Below, in pieces: positions 23,671-33,431 of a stretch of DNA of 64,000 bases (positions are counted from its first letter, which is position 1; every line of letters starts with the position of its first letter). Source of the DNA: Lachnospiraceae bacterium (lineage in GTDB: Bacteria; Bacillota; Clostridia; Lachnospirales; Lachnospiraceae); contig JAMPGL010000013.1 of assembly GCA_023663945.1 (NCBI GenBank), positions 1-64,000 on the forward strand. The letters run 5' to 3'. The position numbers and the translations under genes were made by a program. The notes beneath the pieces are model-generated. The model saw nothing but the letters and a program-made list of their open reading frames with translations, was not told the origin of the DNA and did no database searches.

Positions 23671-25212
23671 GTGGAAAATTATGCCATTGAGATGCTGAAC
23701 ATTACCAAAAGGTTTCCCGGCATCATAGCAAATGACAATATCACTTTACAACTGAAAAAGGGGGAGATTCACGCGCTTTTGGGGGAAAACGGTGCCGGAA
23801 AATCAACCCTGATGAGCGTCCTATTCGGACTATACCAGCCAGAAGAGGGGGAAATACGCAAGGACGGAAAAAAGGTTACCATCAATGATCCCAACGATGC
23901 CAATGACTTAGGCATCGGAATGGTTCATCAGCATTTTAAGCTGGTGGAGTGTTTCAGTGTTCTGGATAACATTATTCTGGGCGTGGAGACCACAAAAGGC
24001 GGATTCCTTCAAAAGGATGAAGCGCGCAAAAAGGTAATGGAGCTGTCAGAAAAATACGGGCTGGCGGTTGATCCGGATGCCCTGATTGAGGATATCACGG
24101 TGGGAATGCAGCAGAGGACAGAAATCTTAAAGATGCTGTACCGGGATAATGAAATTTTGATTTTTGACGAGCCTACGGCGGTGCTGACGCCTCAGGAGAT
24201 TCAGGAACTGATGGCAATTATGAAGAATCTTGCGGCAGAGGGAAAGAGCATTTTGTTTATCACCCATAAGCTGGCGGAGATTATGCAGGCTGCGGACAGG
24301 TGCAGCGTTCTCCGCAAAGGAAAATATATTGGAACCGTGGATATTAAAGATACCACTCCCGAAAAGCTTTCCGCTATGATGGTGGGAAGGGATGTAAACT
24401 TTGTAGTGGAAAAGAAGCCTGCAAAGCCGGGAGAGGTTGTTTTGGACATTCAGGGGATGACGGTTGCGTCCAAACGGCATAAGAACAACGCAGTCAATAA
24501 TGTGTCTTTACAGGTAAGAAGAGGGGAGATTGTCTGCATTGCCGGAATTGACGGAAACGGACAGACAGAGTTTGTCTACGGGCTGTCGGGACTGGAGCCG
24601 TTAAAGAGCGGTACAATCACCATGAATGGAGCTGATATTACCCATATGCCGATTAGAAACCGTCTGGTTTCCGGGATGAGCCATATTCCGGAGGACAGGC
24701 ATAAGCATGGACTGGTGCTGGATTATTCGCTGGAAGATAATATTGTCCTTCAAAGATATTTTGAACCACAGTTTACCAATAAGTACGGCTTTTTAAAGCG
24801 GAAGGAAATCCGGGAATACGCGAACGGACTGATTGAGCAGTATGACATTCGTTCCGGACAGGGCGCGGTGACGATCGCCCGTTCCATGTCGGGAGGCAAT
24901 CAGCAGAAAGCAATCATTGCCCGCGAAATTGACAAAAACCCGGAGCTTTTGGTGGCGGTTCAGCCTACCCGCGGACTGGACGTGGGGGCGATTGAATATA
25001 TCCACAAACAGCTGGTGGCACAGAGAGACGCCGGAAAGGGCGTGCTGTTAATCAGCTTAGAGCTGGATGAAGTCATGAATGTATCGGACCGCATTCTGGT
25101 AATGTATGAGGGTGAGATCGTAGGAGAATTTGACCCGAAACAGGTTACCGTGGAGGAGCTGGGACTTTACATGGCAGGCTCAAAGAGAAAGGAGGCAGGT
25201 GCAAATGCATAA
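23671..25212 (+). CDS. Nucleoside ABC transporter, double ATP-binding protein
   Basis: 513 residues, starting at GTG 23671 behind GAGGAGG. Two nucleotide-binding domains. Domain 1 has a complete Walker A (GENGAGKST), signature (TVGMQQRTEI) and Walker B (ILIFDEPTA). Domain 2 is degenerate: Walker A reads GIDGNGQTE (Lys missing) and Walker B LLVAVQPTRGLD (Asp-Glu replaced), while the signature SGGNQQK is intact. This one-active-site pattern is typical of the YufO/NupA and RbsA-like groups. It energises uptake of nucleosides bound by the 22359 lipoprotein through the two permeases behind it. It overlaps the first permease gene by 8 bases. Confidence 0.93.
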   Translation: MENYAIEMLNITKRFPGIIANDNITLQLKKGEIHALLGENGAGKSTLMSVLFGLYQPEEGEIRKDGKKVTINDPNDANDLGIGMVHQHFKLVECFSVLDNIILGVETTKGGFLQKDEARKKVMELSEKYGLAVDPDALIEDITVGMQQRTEILKMLYRDNEILIFDEPTAVLTPQEIQELMAIMKNLAAEGKSILFITHKLAEIMQAADRCSVLRKGKYIGTVDIKDTTPEKLSAMMVGRDVNFVVEKKPAKPGEVVLDIQGMTVASKRHKNNAVNNVSLQVRRGEIVCIAGIDGNGQTEFVYGLSGLEPLKSGTITMNGADITHMPIRNRLVSGMSHIPEDRHKHGLVLDYSLEDNIVLQRYFEPQFTNKYGFLKRKEIREYANGLIEQYDIRSGQGAVTIARSMSGGNQQKAIIAREIDKNPELLVAVQPTRGLDVGAIEYIHKQLVAQRDAGKGVLLISLELDEVMNVSDRILVMYEGEIVGEFDPKQVTVEELGLYMAGSKRKEAGANA

Positions 25213-26344
25213 CAAGGAGCAAAAGAAAGAAAGTATTCTGCGCAATAACGGATTTCAGACGATCATTGCCTCTTTGCTTTGTATTGTCATTGGTCTTCTG
25301 ATAGGCTATATTGTGCTTTTGATCATTAATCCGGGAGGGGCTGGCAAGGCGATACTTGCCATTATCAAGAACTTCCTTTACTATCCCAGCGCGGCGGCCG
25401 CAATGAAATATTTTGGAACCACGCTGGTAAAGGCATCTGCGCTGTTAATGTGTTCGTTATCGGTTTTGTTTGCATACAAGGTGGGATTGTTTAATATTGG
25501 TGCGGCAGGACAGTATGTGGTAGGGGTGGGCGCATGTCTTTATTTTGGATTAAGCCTTGGGATGCCCTGGTATGTGTGCCTTGTGGCGGCAATTTTGATG
25601 GCGGCGCTGGTGGGAGGAGTTTCCGGAGCGTTAAAAGCTTATTTCAATGTGAATGAGGTTATTTCCTGTATTATGCTGAACTGGATTGGACTTTATTGTG
25701 TGAACATGCTGCTTACGCAGGTAAAGGAGCAGTCCACTCCCTACACCAAATCTTTGACCAGCACCAATAAGAGCGCCCTGCTTCCAACGCTGGGGCTGAA
25801 TAAGCTGTTTTCGGACAATGAGTTTGTCACGCTGGGAGTTCTGCTTGCAGTGCTTATGGCGGCGGCGGTATGGGTGGTTTTGGAAAAGACCAAATTCGGC
25901 TACGAGCTGAAGGCAACGGGAATGAATAAACAGGCGGCGAAATACTGCGGCATGCGCGAAAAGAGAAATATCATTCTCACCATGATGATTGCCGGAGGAT
26001 TGTCCGGATTTGGGGCAGGCATCTTTTATCTGACAGGCATTGAGCAGTGGATGGTTCAGCAGACCTCCGTTCCGGCTATGGGATTTAACGGGATTGCGGC
26101 GGCGTTTTTGGGCGGTCTTCACCCCATAGGAACGGTTTTTGCATCCTACTTTATCCAGCATATTACCAGCGGAGGCACGTATGTGGATAAGACCATGTAC
26201 TGTACACAGATTTCGGATTTGATTTCTGCGTTTATCATTTATCTGTGCGGCTTTGTACTTTTCTTTAAGATCTGGTTAAACCGGTTTTTGGATAAGAGAG
26301 AAGAAAAGCAGGCGGTAAAGAATCAGAAAGGGGGCGAAGCATAA
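25205..26344 (+). CDS. Nucleoside ABC transporter permease 1
   Basis: 379 residues from ATG 25205, which follows GGAGGCAGGTGCAA; an earlier ATG (25130) lies deep in the ATPase gene. BPD_transp_2 family with about ten hydrophobic segments; the conserved core KVGLFNIGAAGQYVVGVGA (about 93-111) and the KATGMNKQAAKYCGM loop that contacts the ATPase are clear. It corresponds to YufP/NupB. It forms the channel with the next gene product. The stop TAA overlaps the ATG of the second permease by one base. Confidence 0.93.
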   Translation: MHNKEQKKESILRNNGFQTIIASLLCIVIGLLIGYIVLLIINPGGAGKAILAIIKNFLYYPSAAAAMKYFGTTLVKASALLMCSLSVLFAYKVGLFNIGAAGQYVVGVGACLYFGLSLGMPWYVCLVAAILMAALVGGVSGALKAYFNVNEVISCIMLNWIGLYCVNMLLTQVKEQSTPYTKSLTSTNKSALLPTLGLNKLFSDNEFVTLGVLLAVLMAAAVWVVLEKTKFGYELKATGMNKQAAKYCGMREKRNIILTMMIAGGLSGFGAGIFYLTGIEQWMVQQTSVPAMGFNGIAAAFLGGLHPIGTVFASYFIQHITSGGTYVDKTMYCTQISDLISAFIIYLCGFVLFFKIWLNRFLDKREEKQAVKNQKGGEA

Positions 26345-27285
26345 TGTTGTTATTAATTCAGTATACATTAATATTTGCTTCTGTTCTGGTGCTTGTGGCA
26401 CTTGGCGGATGCTTTTCGGAACACAGCGGCGTGATTAACATCGGGCTGGAAGGAATTATGGTTATGGGAGCCTTGGGGGGAGCCCTTATGATGAAATATC
26501 TCCCAGCAGGGATGCCTGCGTTTCTGGTGATTCTTCTGGTGATCATTGCCAGCGTGCTGGTGGGCATGATCTTTTCCCTGTTTCTCGGGGTGGCGGCAAT
26601 TCAGTTTAAGGCGGATCAGACTCTGGTGGGAACAGCATTAAATCTCCTTGGCCCGGCGGCGGCAGTGGTTTTGGTCAGAGCCATCAATACGGCGGAGAGC
26701 GTGGATAACGTGTCTTCTACTGTGGCATACGGACAGGCGAAAAAGTCATTTATCGTAAATATCGGAAGGTTTGAATTTAACTGGTTTATGCTGGTTGCAC
26801 TGCTTTTGCTGATTGCGGCATATATTGTGCTGTATAAGACCAGATTCGGTTTGAGACTCTGCGCATGCGGGGAGCACCCTCAGGCGGCGGACTCCGTGGG
26901 AATCAATGTTTACAAGATGCGCTACGCGGGAGTGCTGATATCCGGCGGACTCGGCGGACTTGGCGGATTGGTTTACATAACAGCAGGAGTGAGCGAATGG
27001 AAGTTTGAAAACGGCGTGGCTGGCTTTGGATTTTTGGCGCTGGCAGTTATGATCTTTGGACAGTGGAAGCCGGTAAATATCGGGCTGGCGGCCCTTTTGT
27101 TCGGATTATTCCGTGCGCTTTCCAATGTGTATACGGGATTTGACGCGCTGGTTGCGTTAAAGCTTCCCAGCACCTTATATAACATGCTTCCTTATATTAT
27201 CTCTCTGGTCGTACTGGTATTTGTATCCGGAAAGTCCAGAGCGCCCAAGGCGGAAGGAATCCCTTATGATAAGGGACAGCGGTAA
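26344..27285 (+). CDS. Nucleoside ABC transporter permease 2
   Basis: 313 residues, the smaller partner of the permease pair (YufQ/NupC-like), BPD_transp_2 family. Conserved SGVINIGLEGIMVMGALGG (about 28-46) and the cytoplasmic loop LRLCACGEHPQAADSVGI. About eight to nine hydrophobic segments. Starts inside the previous stop codon. A 41-bp tandem repeat array fills the gap to udp, which may change transcript stability between the transporter and enzyme genes. Confidence 0.93.
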   Translation: MLLLIQYTLIFASVLVLVALGGCFSEHSGVINIGLEGIMVMGALGGALMMKYLPAGMPAFLVILLVIIASVLVGMIFSLFLGVAAIQFKADQTLVGTALNLLGPAAAVVLVRAINTAESVDNVSSTVAYGQAKKSFIVNIGRFEFNWFMLVALLLLIAAYIVLYKTRFGLRLCACGEHPQAADSVGINVYKMRYAGVLISGGLGGLGGLVYITAGVSEWKFENGVAGFGFLALAVMIFGQWKPVNIGLAALLFGLFRALSNVYTGFDALVALKLPSTLYNMLPYIISLVVLVFVSGKSRAPKAEGIPYDKGQR

Positions 27286-27310
27286 GCAAAAATAACAGGA
27301 GCCGGACGAG

Positions 27311-27445
27311 GCGGAAAGTGTATATAGAAGCAGAAGGGGGAGCATAGAAAGAGCGGAAAGTGTAATAGAAGCAAAAGAGGGAGCATAGAAGGAGCGGAAA
27401 GTGTAATAGAAGTAAAAGAGGGAACATGACAGGAGCGGAAAGGGA
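27311..27445 (+). repeat. 41-bp tandem repeat (3 copies plus a partial) between permease and udp
   Basis: Copies start at 27311 (42 bases), 27353 and 27394, with a partial copy at 27435-27445. Each begins GCGGAAAGTGTAATAGAAGC and contains a purine-rich GAGGGAGCAT block resembling a ribosome site. The last partial copy merges into the real RBS of udp (GGGAGGAGAG). The plus strand is almost free of pyrimidines here. No credible ORF on either strand uses it. Confidence 0.9.
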
Positions 27446-27453
27446 GGAGAGAT

Positions 27454-28242
27454 ATGAAGAATTATTCGGAAGATCCAAGCAGACAATATCATATCCAAGT
27501 GGCAAAGGGGGAAGTGGGGCGTTATGTGATCATGCCGGGAGACCCGAAGCGGTGTGTGAAGATTGCGCAGTACTTTGACAATCCTGCGCTGATTGCGGAC
27601 AACCGGGAATATATCACCTATACCGGAACGCTGGAGGGTGTGAAGGTGAGCGTCACTTCCACCGGAATCGGAGGGCCTTCGGCTGCCATTGCCATGGAGG
27701 AGCTTTGCAGGTGCGGCGCGGACACCTTTATCCGGATTGGAACCTGCGGCGGTATGCAGACAGAAGTAAAGAGCGGCGACGTGGTCATTGCCACGGGAGC
27801 CATCCGCATGGAGGGAACCAGCAGGGAGTATGCGCCCATGGAATTTCCGGCGGTGGCAGACATTGGCGTGACCAATGCGTTGATGAGAGCGGTAAAGGAG
27901 AAGGGTTATCCCTATCACACCGGAGTGGTTCAGTGCAAGGATTCCTTTTATGGACAGCACGAGCCGGAGACCAAGCCGGTAAGTTACGAACTGATGAATA
28001 AATGGGAAGCATGGAAGCGTTTAGGCTGTCTGGCTTCTGAGATGGAGTCGGCGGCGCTGTTTATCGTGGCAAGCTATCTCCATGTGCGCGCAGGTTCCTG
28101 CTTTTTGGTAGTTGCCAATCAGGAGCGTGAAAAGCTGGGGCTTCATAATCCAGTGGTGCACGATACGGATATGGCGGTTCAGGTGGCGGTTGAGGCAGTG
28201 CGCGCCCTGATTTTGGAGGAAAAGGAAAAAGAGGAAAGGTAA
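27454..28242 (+). CDS. udp: Uridine phosphorylase
   Basis: 262 residues; cleaves uridine with phosphate to uracil and ribose-1-phosphate in the cytoplasm. NP-I family motifs: MPGDPKRC (phosphate, about 24-31), [17 protein letters not shown] (about 69-85), [11 protein letters not shown] (phosphate Arg), and [13 protein letters not shown] (the M-E-S ribose motif). Similarity in [10 protein letters not shown] and the MESA region points to Udp rather than DeoD. It follows the nucleoside importer and precedes deoC and deoB, so imported nucleosides are split and the sugar is used. Its leader is the 41-bp repeat array. Confidence 0.9.
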   Translation: MKNYSEDPSRQYHIQVAKGEVGRYVIMPGDPKRCVKIAQYFDNPALIADNREYITYTGTLEGVKVSVTSTGIGGPSAAIAMEELCRCGADTFIRIGTCGGMQTEVKSGDVVIATGAIRMEGTSREYAPMEFPAVADIGVTNALMRAVKEKGYPYHTGVVQCKDSFYGQHEPETKPVSYELMNKWEAWKRLGCLASEMESAALFIVASYLHVRAGSCFLVVANQEREKLGLHNPVVHDTDMAVQVAVEAVRALILEEKEKEER

Positions 28243-28253
28243 GGAGAAGGGAA

Positions 28254-28919
28254 ATGGATAGAGAGGAAATTTTAAAGCATGTAGACCATACTCTGCTTTT
28301 GCAGCCCTCCACTTGGGAGGAAATCAGACAAATCTGCGATGATGCAGTGAAATATCAGACTGCTTCCGTATGCATTCCGCCAAGCTTTGTAAAACAGGCG
28401 GGCGAATATGTGCAGGGAAAGATGGCAATCTGCACGGTGATTGGATTTCCCAACGGCTATATGACCACAAAGACAAAGGAATTTGAGACAAAGGATGCCA
28501 TTGCAAACGGCGCCAACGAGATTGATATGGTCATCAATATCGGCTGGATGAAGGATCGGAAATACGATTTGATTGAGGAGGAAATCCGTACCTTAAAGGC
28601 GGCGTGCGGGGATAAGATTTTAAAGGTCATTATCGAGACCTGTCTTCTCACGGATGAGGAGAAGATTAAAATGTGTGAGATTGTCACAAACGCGGGAGCG
28701 GATTACATTAAGACTTCCACCGGCTTTTCCACCGGCGGAGCTACCTTCGAGGACGTAAAGCTGTTTGCGGAGCATGTGGGAGAAAAGGTAAAGATTAAGG
28801 CGGCAGGCGGAATTTCTTCCTTGGAGGACGCAGAGAAATTTCTTTCTCTTGGAGCGGACCGCTTAGGAACCAGCCGGATTATTAAAATTATAAAGAATGA
28901 AGAGGCAGAAGGCTATTAA
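28254..28919 (+). CDS. deoC: Deoxyribose-phosphate aldolase
   Basis: 221 residues, usual length. Splits 2-deoxyribose-5-phosphate into glyceraldehyde-3-phosphate and acetaldehyde. Class I aldolase TIM barrel: start [37 protein letters not shown] (catalytic Asp region), KVIIETCLL, and the Schiff-base Lys in [14 protein letters not shown], then KAAGGI (second Lys). It lies 11 bases behind udp and is followed by deoB, so ribose- and deoxyribose-1-phosphate can be isomerised and broken down. Confidence 0.96.
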   Translation: MDREEILKHVDHTLLLQPSTWEEIRQICDDAVKYQTASVCIPPSFVKQAGEYVQGKMAICTVIGFPNGYMTTKTKEFETKDAIANGANEIDMVINIGWMKDRKYDLIEEEIRTLKAACGDKILKVIIETCLLTDEEKIKMCEIVTNAGADYIKTSTGFSTGGATFEDVKLFAEHVGEKVKIKAAGGISSLEDAEKFLSLGADRLGTSRIIKIIKNEEAEGY

Positions 28920-28953
28920 GCGGAACTTGCAATGCTTCAGAATGGAGGAAAAG

Positions 28954-30141
28954 ATGGAGAAATATAGGCGGATATTTGTGATTGTCTTGGACTCTCTTGG
29001 AATCGGCGCCATGCCGGATTCCCCTAAATTTGGCGATGAGGGCGTGGACACGTTTGGACATATTTTAGAAAAAATGGGGACACTCACCATACCGAACCTT
29101 CAAAAGCTGGGTATGCTGAACCTTCATGCCGCGGGCAGAATGCAGGGAGTGGAGAAACCGCTGGGACGTTATATGCGCCTTGGGGAGGCAAGCAACGGCA
29201 AGGATACTATGACCGGGCATTGGGAAATGATGGGGATTAAAACAAAGAGCCCCTTTATCACCTTCACGGATACCGGATTTCCGCCGGAGCTGATTGCAGA
29301 ACTGGAACGGCGGTGCGGGAAGAGAGTAATCGGAAATAAGAGCGCAAGCGGGACAGAAATCATTGAAGAGCTTGGGGAAGAAGAGATAAACACCGGGGCA
29401 ATGATCGTCTACACTTCGGCGGATTCCGTGCTGCAAATCTGCGGAAACGAGGAGACCTTTGATTTGGCGAATCTGTATCGATGCTGTGAAATTGCAAGAG
29501 AAATCACCATGAAAGATGAGTGGAGAGTGGGACGTGTTATCGCCAGACCGTATGTGGGCAAAAAGAAAGGAGAGTTTAAGCGGACCAGCAACCGTCATGA
29601 CTATGCCTTAAAGCCCACCGGGCTTACAACGCTAAATGCATTAAAGGATGCGGGGCTGGACGTAATCGGCGTGGGAAAGATCAACGATATTTTTTGTGGG
29701 GAAGGCATTACCAAAACTTATCACTCAGACAGCTCAGTCCATGGAATGGAGCAGACCATAGAAATCTGTCAGGAGGATTTTCATGGACTGTGCTTTACCA
29801 ATCTGGTGGATTTTGACGCGCTGTGGGGACACCGCAGGAATGTGGAAGGGTACGGAAGGGAAATTGAAAAATTTGACCAAAATCTTGGTGTACTGCTTGA
29901 TAAGCTTCGGGAGGATGATCTGCTGATTCTGACGGCAGATCACGGGAATGACCCGACTTATATCGGAACGGATCACACAAGGGAATATGTTCCCTTTATC
30001 GCTTACTCTAAAAAGATGGAAGAGGGCGGCAGGCTGGAAAATGAAGAGACCTTTGCAGTGATTGGGGCGTCCGTGGCGGAAAACTTCGGCGTTTCCATGC
30101 CGGATGGAACCATAGGCAGTTCTATTTTGGCAAAGCTTTAA
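28954..30141 (+). CDS. deoB: Phosphopentomutase
   Basis: 395 residues from ATG 28954 with GGAGG at about 28943-28947; a longer frame from 28897 has no ribosome site. Interconverts (deoxy)ribose-1-phosphate and -5-phosphate. Alkaline-phosphatase superfamily: metal ligands in [12 protein letters not shown] near the N-terminus, the phosphorylated Thr in [12 protein letters not shown], and C-terminal metal motifs DADHGN-like ([10 protein letters not shown]) and [10 protein letters not shown]. Links udp to deoC and completes the salvage cluster. Confidence 0.96.
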   Translation: MEKYRRIFVIVLDSLGIGAMPDSPKFGDEGVDTFGHILEKMGTLTIPNLQKLGMLNLHAAGRMQGVEKPLGRYMRLGEASNGKDTMTGHWEMMGIKTKSPFITFTDTGFPPELIAELERRCGKRVIGNKSASGTEIIEELGEEEINTGAMIVYTSADSVLQICGNEETFDLANLYRCCEIAREITMKDEWRVGRVIARPYVGKKKGEFKRTSNRHDYALKPTGLTTLNALKDAGLDVIGVGKINDIFCGEGITKTYHSDSSVHGMEQTIEICQEDFHGLCFTNLVDFDALWGHRRNVEGYGREIEKFDQNLGVLLDKLREDDLLILTADHGNDPTYIGTDHTREYVPFIAYSKKMEEGGRLENEETFAVIGASVAENFGVSMPDGTIGSSILAKL

Positions 30142-30199
30142 GGCGTGGATGCGGGAGGAAGGCCGCTAAACGTTGTTAACGATAAGAAAGGACAGTAAA

Positions 30200-32617
30200 A
30201 TGAACAAGTGGCAGAGAGTGAAATATCAACCGAATCTTCCCTTGGGAGAAAACGGAAAAAAGATTACGGCATGTAAGGAGCACAGAGAGTTGTCCAAGGA
30301 AGCCGCCAAGGAGGGCATGGTGCTGTTAAAGAATGAAAATGAGCTTCTTCCGCTGGAAAAAGGAAGCAGACTGGCGCTTTTTGGCAAGGCGTGTTTTGAT
30401 TATGTCAAAGGAGGCGGAGGAAGCGGAGATGTGACCGTGGATTATGTGGTGAATCTTTATGACGGTCTGAAGTCTCTAGGAGATCAGGTGAGCCTTTGCG
30501 AAAGTCTGGCGGATTTTTATCGTAAGGATGTGGAAGAGCAGTATGCCCAAGGGACGGAGCCGGGAATGTGCGCGGAGCCGGTTCTGCCGGAGGAACTCCT
30601 GAGAGAGGCAAGAGCCTTTGCAGATACGGCGGTTATCAGCATCTGCCGGTTTTCCGGAGAGGGTTGGGACAGAAAAAGCCGTTTTGACGACAACAAAAAG
30701 GCAAACCCCAAGGAATCGCCGCTTCTGGCTCAATCAAAGATGCTGTTTGAGAGAGGAGATTTTTATTTATCAGACAAAGAAGCTCAGATGGTGAGCCAAG
30801 TGAAAAACTATTTTGACAGGATTGCGGTTGTGCTGAATGTGGGCGGAGTGGTAGACGTATCCTGGGTTGCAGAGGATGAAAAAATCTCATCGGCCTTAAT
30901 GACGTGGCAGGCGGGAATGGAAGGAGGACGCGCCGCGGCGGAACTCCTCTGCGGAATGGGGAATCCTTCCGGGAAGCTGACGGACACCTTTGCGGATTTG
31001 GAGGATTATCCTTCTACAGCCGGATTCCATGAGTCCGATGATTATGTGAATTATAAAGAAGACATTTATGTGGGGTACCGCTACTTTGAGACTATACCCG
31101 GAGCGGGCGAAAAGGTGTGTTATCCCTTTGGGTATGGGCTGTCCTATACGGAATTTTCCCGGAAGGTGTCCTACACAGAAGAGACGGAGGGACAGATTCG
31201 CATTCGGATGGAGGTTACCAACATTGGAAAACGGGCGGGCAAAGAGGTGATTCAGGTTTACGGACAGGCACCGGAAGGGAAACTTGGGAAGCCGAAGAGG
31301 GTACTGACGGCATTTGAAAAGACCAGAGAATTACAGCCGGGCGAAACCCAGACTCTATTTTTGAAGTTTCCGGTTCAGGCGCTTGCTTCCTATGATGATT
31401 TGGGAAAAGTGCAAAAGTCCGCGTATGTTTTGGAGGCGGGAGATTATTTCATTTATGCAGGCAGTTCTGTCCGCGATACCGGAGAACCTGCGTACTGCTG
31501 GCATCTGGAAAAAGACATGGTTGTGCAGCAGCTGTCGGCAAAGCTGGTGCCTTCGGATCTGCCGGAGCGAATGTGCGCAGATGGAACTATGGAAGCGCTG
31601 CCCATGATACCGGGAAACGATCCCAATGCGTCGCTGATAGAGCGCACGAAGGAAGGGAAGCTGGATGGATGCACCCCATCCGTGCGCGCGCAGGAGGGAA
31701 GGAATCTTTGGGAGCATCCTTATAAAGAAGGAATCCGTCCGCTTATTGACGTGGCGGAAGGAAAACTGACAACGGAGGAGTTCGTGAAACAGCTTACAGA
31801 CGAGGAGCTGATACATCTTCTTGGCGGACAGCCCAATACGGGGGTGGCAAATACCTTTGGATTTGGAAATCTTCCGGAATACGGCATTCCAAACGTTATG
31901 ACGGCTGACGGACCTGCCGGGCTTAGAATTGTGCCGGAATGCGGCGTCCATACCACGGCGTGGCCCTGCGCCACCCTGCTGGCGTGCAGCTTTAACCGTG
32001 ATTTGGTGTACCGGGTGGGAGAAGCCGGAGCGAAAGAGGTAAAAGAAAACAATATTGGCATCTGGCTTACGCCTGCCGTGAATATTCACAGAAGCCCTCT
32101 CTGCGGCCGGAACTTTGAATATTATTCCGAGGATCCGTTTCTTGCCGGAGAGCTTGCTTCCCAGATGGTAAAGGGAATCCAGTCCCAGCATATTGCCGTA
32201 TCGGTAAAGCATTTTGTCTGCAATAATAAGGAGACCAACCGGAGAAACAGCGATTCCAGAGTTTCCGAGAGGGCAGTGAGGGAGATTTATTTAAAACCCT
32301 TTGAGATTATCGTGAAAAATGCAAATCCATGGAGCATGATGTCCTCCTATAATATTGTGAACGGACACAGAGCCTCCGAGTGCAGGGAGCTTCTGGAAGA
32401 TATTCTGCGTGGAGAGTGGGGCTATCAGGGAATGGTCACTACCGACTGGTGGACATTGGGCGAACATTACAAGGAAGTGAAAGCAGGCAATGACGTTAAG
32501 ATGGGATGCGGTGCGCCGGAGAGCCTGGCGCGTGCGGTGGGAGCGGGCGTGCTGAGCCGTGAGGAAATGGAGATTTGTGGGAGACGGATTTTGGAGTTGA
32601 TTTTGAAGGTGGATTAA
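30200..32617 (+). CDS. Glycoside hydrolase family 3 beta-glucosidase with swapped domain order
   Basis: 805 residues from ATG 30200 (AAGGA ahead); an earlier ATG (30173) lacks a site. The domain order is inverted relative to classic GH3: the C-terminal alpha/beta sandwich comes first (about 30-290: AAKEGMVLLKNENELLPL), then a fibronectin-III-like domain (about 330-410: VTNIGKRAGKEVIQVY), and last the catalytic TIM barrel (about 530-805: TADGPAGLR, GRNFEYYSEDP, VKHFVCNNKETNR). The predicted nucleophile is D749 in VTTDWWT. The swapped order is known from rumen and gut Clostridia beta-glucosidases. No signal peptide: it acts on imported oligosaccharides. The TAA stop coincides with the first bases of the inverted-repeat element behind it. 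Confidence 0.93.
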   Translation: MNKWQRVKYQPNLPLGENGKKITACKEHRELSKEAAKEGMVLLKNENELLPLEKGSRLALFGKACFDYVKGGGGSGDVTVDYVVNLYDGLKSLGDQVSLCESLADFYRKDVEEQYAQGTEPGMCAEPVLPEELLREARAFADTAVISICRFSGEGWDRKSRFDDNKKANPKESPLLAQSKMLFERGDFYLSDKEAQMVSQVKNYFDRIAVVLNVGGVVDVSWVAEDEKISSALMTWQAGMEGGRAAAELLCGMGNPSGKLTDTFADLEDYPSTAGFHESDDYVNYKEDIYVGYRYFETIPGAGEKVCYPFGYGLSYTEFSRKVSYTEETEGQIRIRMEVTNIGKRAGKEVIQVYGQAPEGKLGKPKRVLTAFEKTRELQPGETQTLFLKFPVQALASYDDLGKVQKSAYVLEAGDYFIYAGSSVRDTGEPAYCWHLEKDMVVQQLSAKLVPSDLPERMCADGTMEALPMIPGNDPNASLIERTKEGKLDGCTPSVRAQEGRNLWEHPYKEGIRPLIDVAEGKLTTEEFVKQLTDEELIHLLGGQPNTGVANTFGFGNLPEYGIPNVMTADGPAGLRIVPECGVHTTAWPCATLLACSFNRDLVYRVGEAGAKEVKENNIGIWLTPAVNIHRSPLCGRNFEYYSEDPFLAGELASQMVKGIQSQHIAVSVKHFVCNNKETNRRNSDSRVSERAVREIYLKPFEIIVKNANPWSMMSSYNIVNGHRASECRELLEDILRGEWGYQGMVTTDWWTLGEHYKEVKAGNDVKMGCGAPESLARAVGAGVLSREEMEICGRRILELILKVD

Positions 32618-33113
32618 GTTTCGGTTTAGTTTAATTTGCAAATGTAATACGGTACGCTCCGGAGAAAAACAAATTCTACGTCACCACGCTTTCGCTCTCT
32701 AAAAGGCGTAACAGTACTAAGTTCGTGAGAGACCTCACTAAGTACTGACGCCTTTTAAAGGGTTCCTTAAGAATTTGTTTTTCTCCGGAGCTGTTTATTG
32801 GCTAACGTGAAATTTAAACTGGCACCTTGGCTATGGTGAAAGGATTTACTGTTTTGGCTGTGTCAGGTTGCGCATGGTTTCCCAAGAAATTGCTGTTAAT
32901 CACTACACAAAGCTTTACTGCCAATACAGTAAACCATTCGACTATAGTGGAACGATTTGTTTGGCTTTGCGTTGATTCACAGAACAGCTTGTATGGAAAC
33001 AAATTCTTAAGGAGCCAATTCGCGCACGCACTATCAAGCGTGGCGACGTAGAATTTGCTTTTCTCCGGAGCGTACCTTATCACAACCCACTAATTAAACT
33101 AAACCGAAACTTA
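32615..33113. mobile_element. 499-bp MITE-like element with long terminal inverted repeats
   Basis: The ends TAAGTTTCGGTTTAGTTTAA (from 32615) and its reverse complement (to 33113) are identical over 22 bases; similarity goes on, with GGTACGCTCCGGAGAAAA and CAAATTCTACGTC shared by both arms up to about 32680 and back to about 33041. A second inner palindrome (GCTCCGGAGAAAAAC at about 32654 with its complement ending near 32792) encloses AAAAGGCGT/ACGCCTTTT. A third pair (TTTACTGTTTTGGC near 32846 and GCCAATACAGTAAA near 32921) fills the right half. TA at both outer edges could be the target duplication, as for IS630/mariner-type elements. Small ORFs inside show no transposase features. Confidence 0.8.
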
Positions 33114-33192
33114 GTTTTATAGCGAAAAGCCCGCCTGCAAAGAAATTCATCACAAAAGGATAAAACTTTATCAAAATTTTGCAAAGTCATTA

Positions 33193-33221
33193 TTGACTTA
33201 TTCTAATTACTTTGATACAAT
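33193..33221 (+). promoter_or_regulatory. Promoter of the Rpn-family gene
   Basis: -35 TTGACT (33193-33198), 17 bases, -10 TACAAT (33216-33221). The leader (about 205 bases) contains a hairpin ACATTCTG (33279-33286) / CAGAATGT (33295-33302). I see nothing else in 33114-33431. Confidence 0.6.
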
Positions 33222-33431
33222 AAGAAAAAGCACAGAAATTCTAATATAAATAGTCCAATAATCTATTACTCTAGTGGAACATTCTGGTTCGATACAGAAT
33301 GTGTCCATCTGTTTTAGAATCCTTGCTTTTATCATCAATCTTAAATTTAATAAGGCAGGGAGCAGAAACAGGCATTGAGAGATATTTTTTTGTGGATGTT
33401 ACATTTCGGGAACCCTGCAGAAGGAGGAAAC

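Noticed and set aside
27175..27960. 261-residue minus-strand ORF across the 41-bp repeats and udp
   Set aside because: It is antisense to a clear udp gene; its Phe/Leu/Ser-rich repeats are the complement of the purine-rich repeats.
32814..33083. Small ORFs inside the inverted-repeat element (both strands)
   Set aside because: They overlap each other antisense, have no ribosome site and show no transposase motif.
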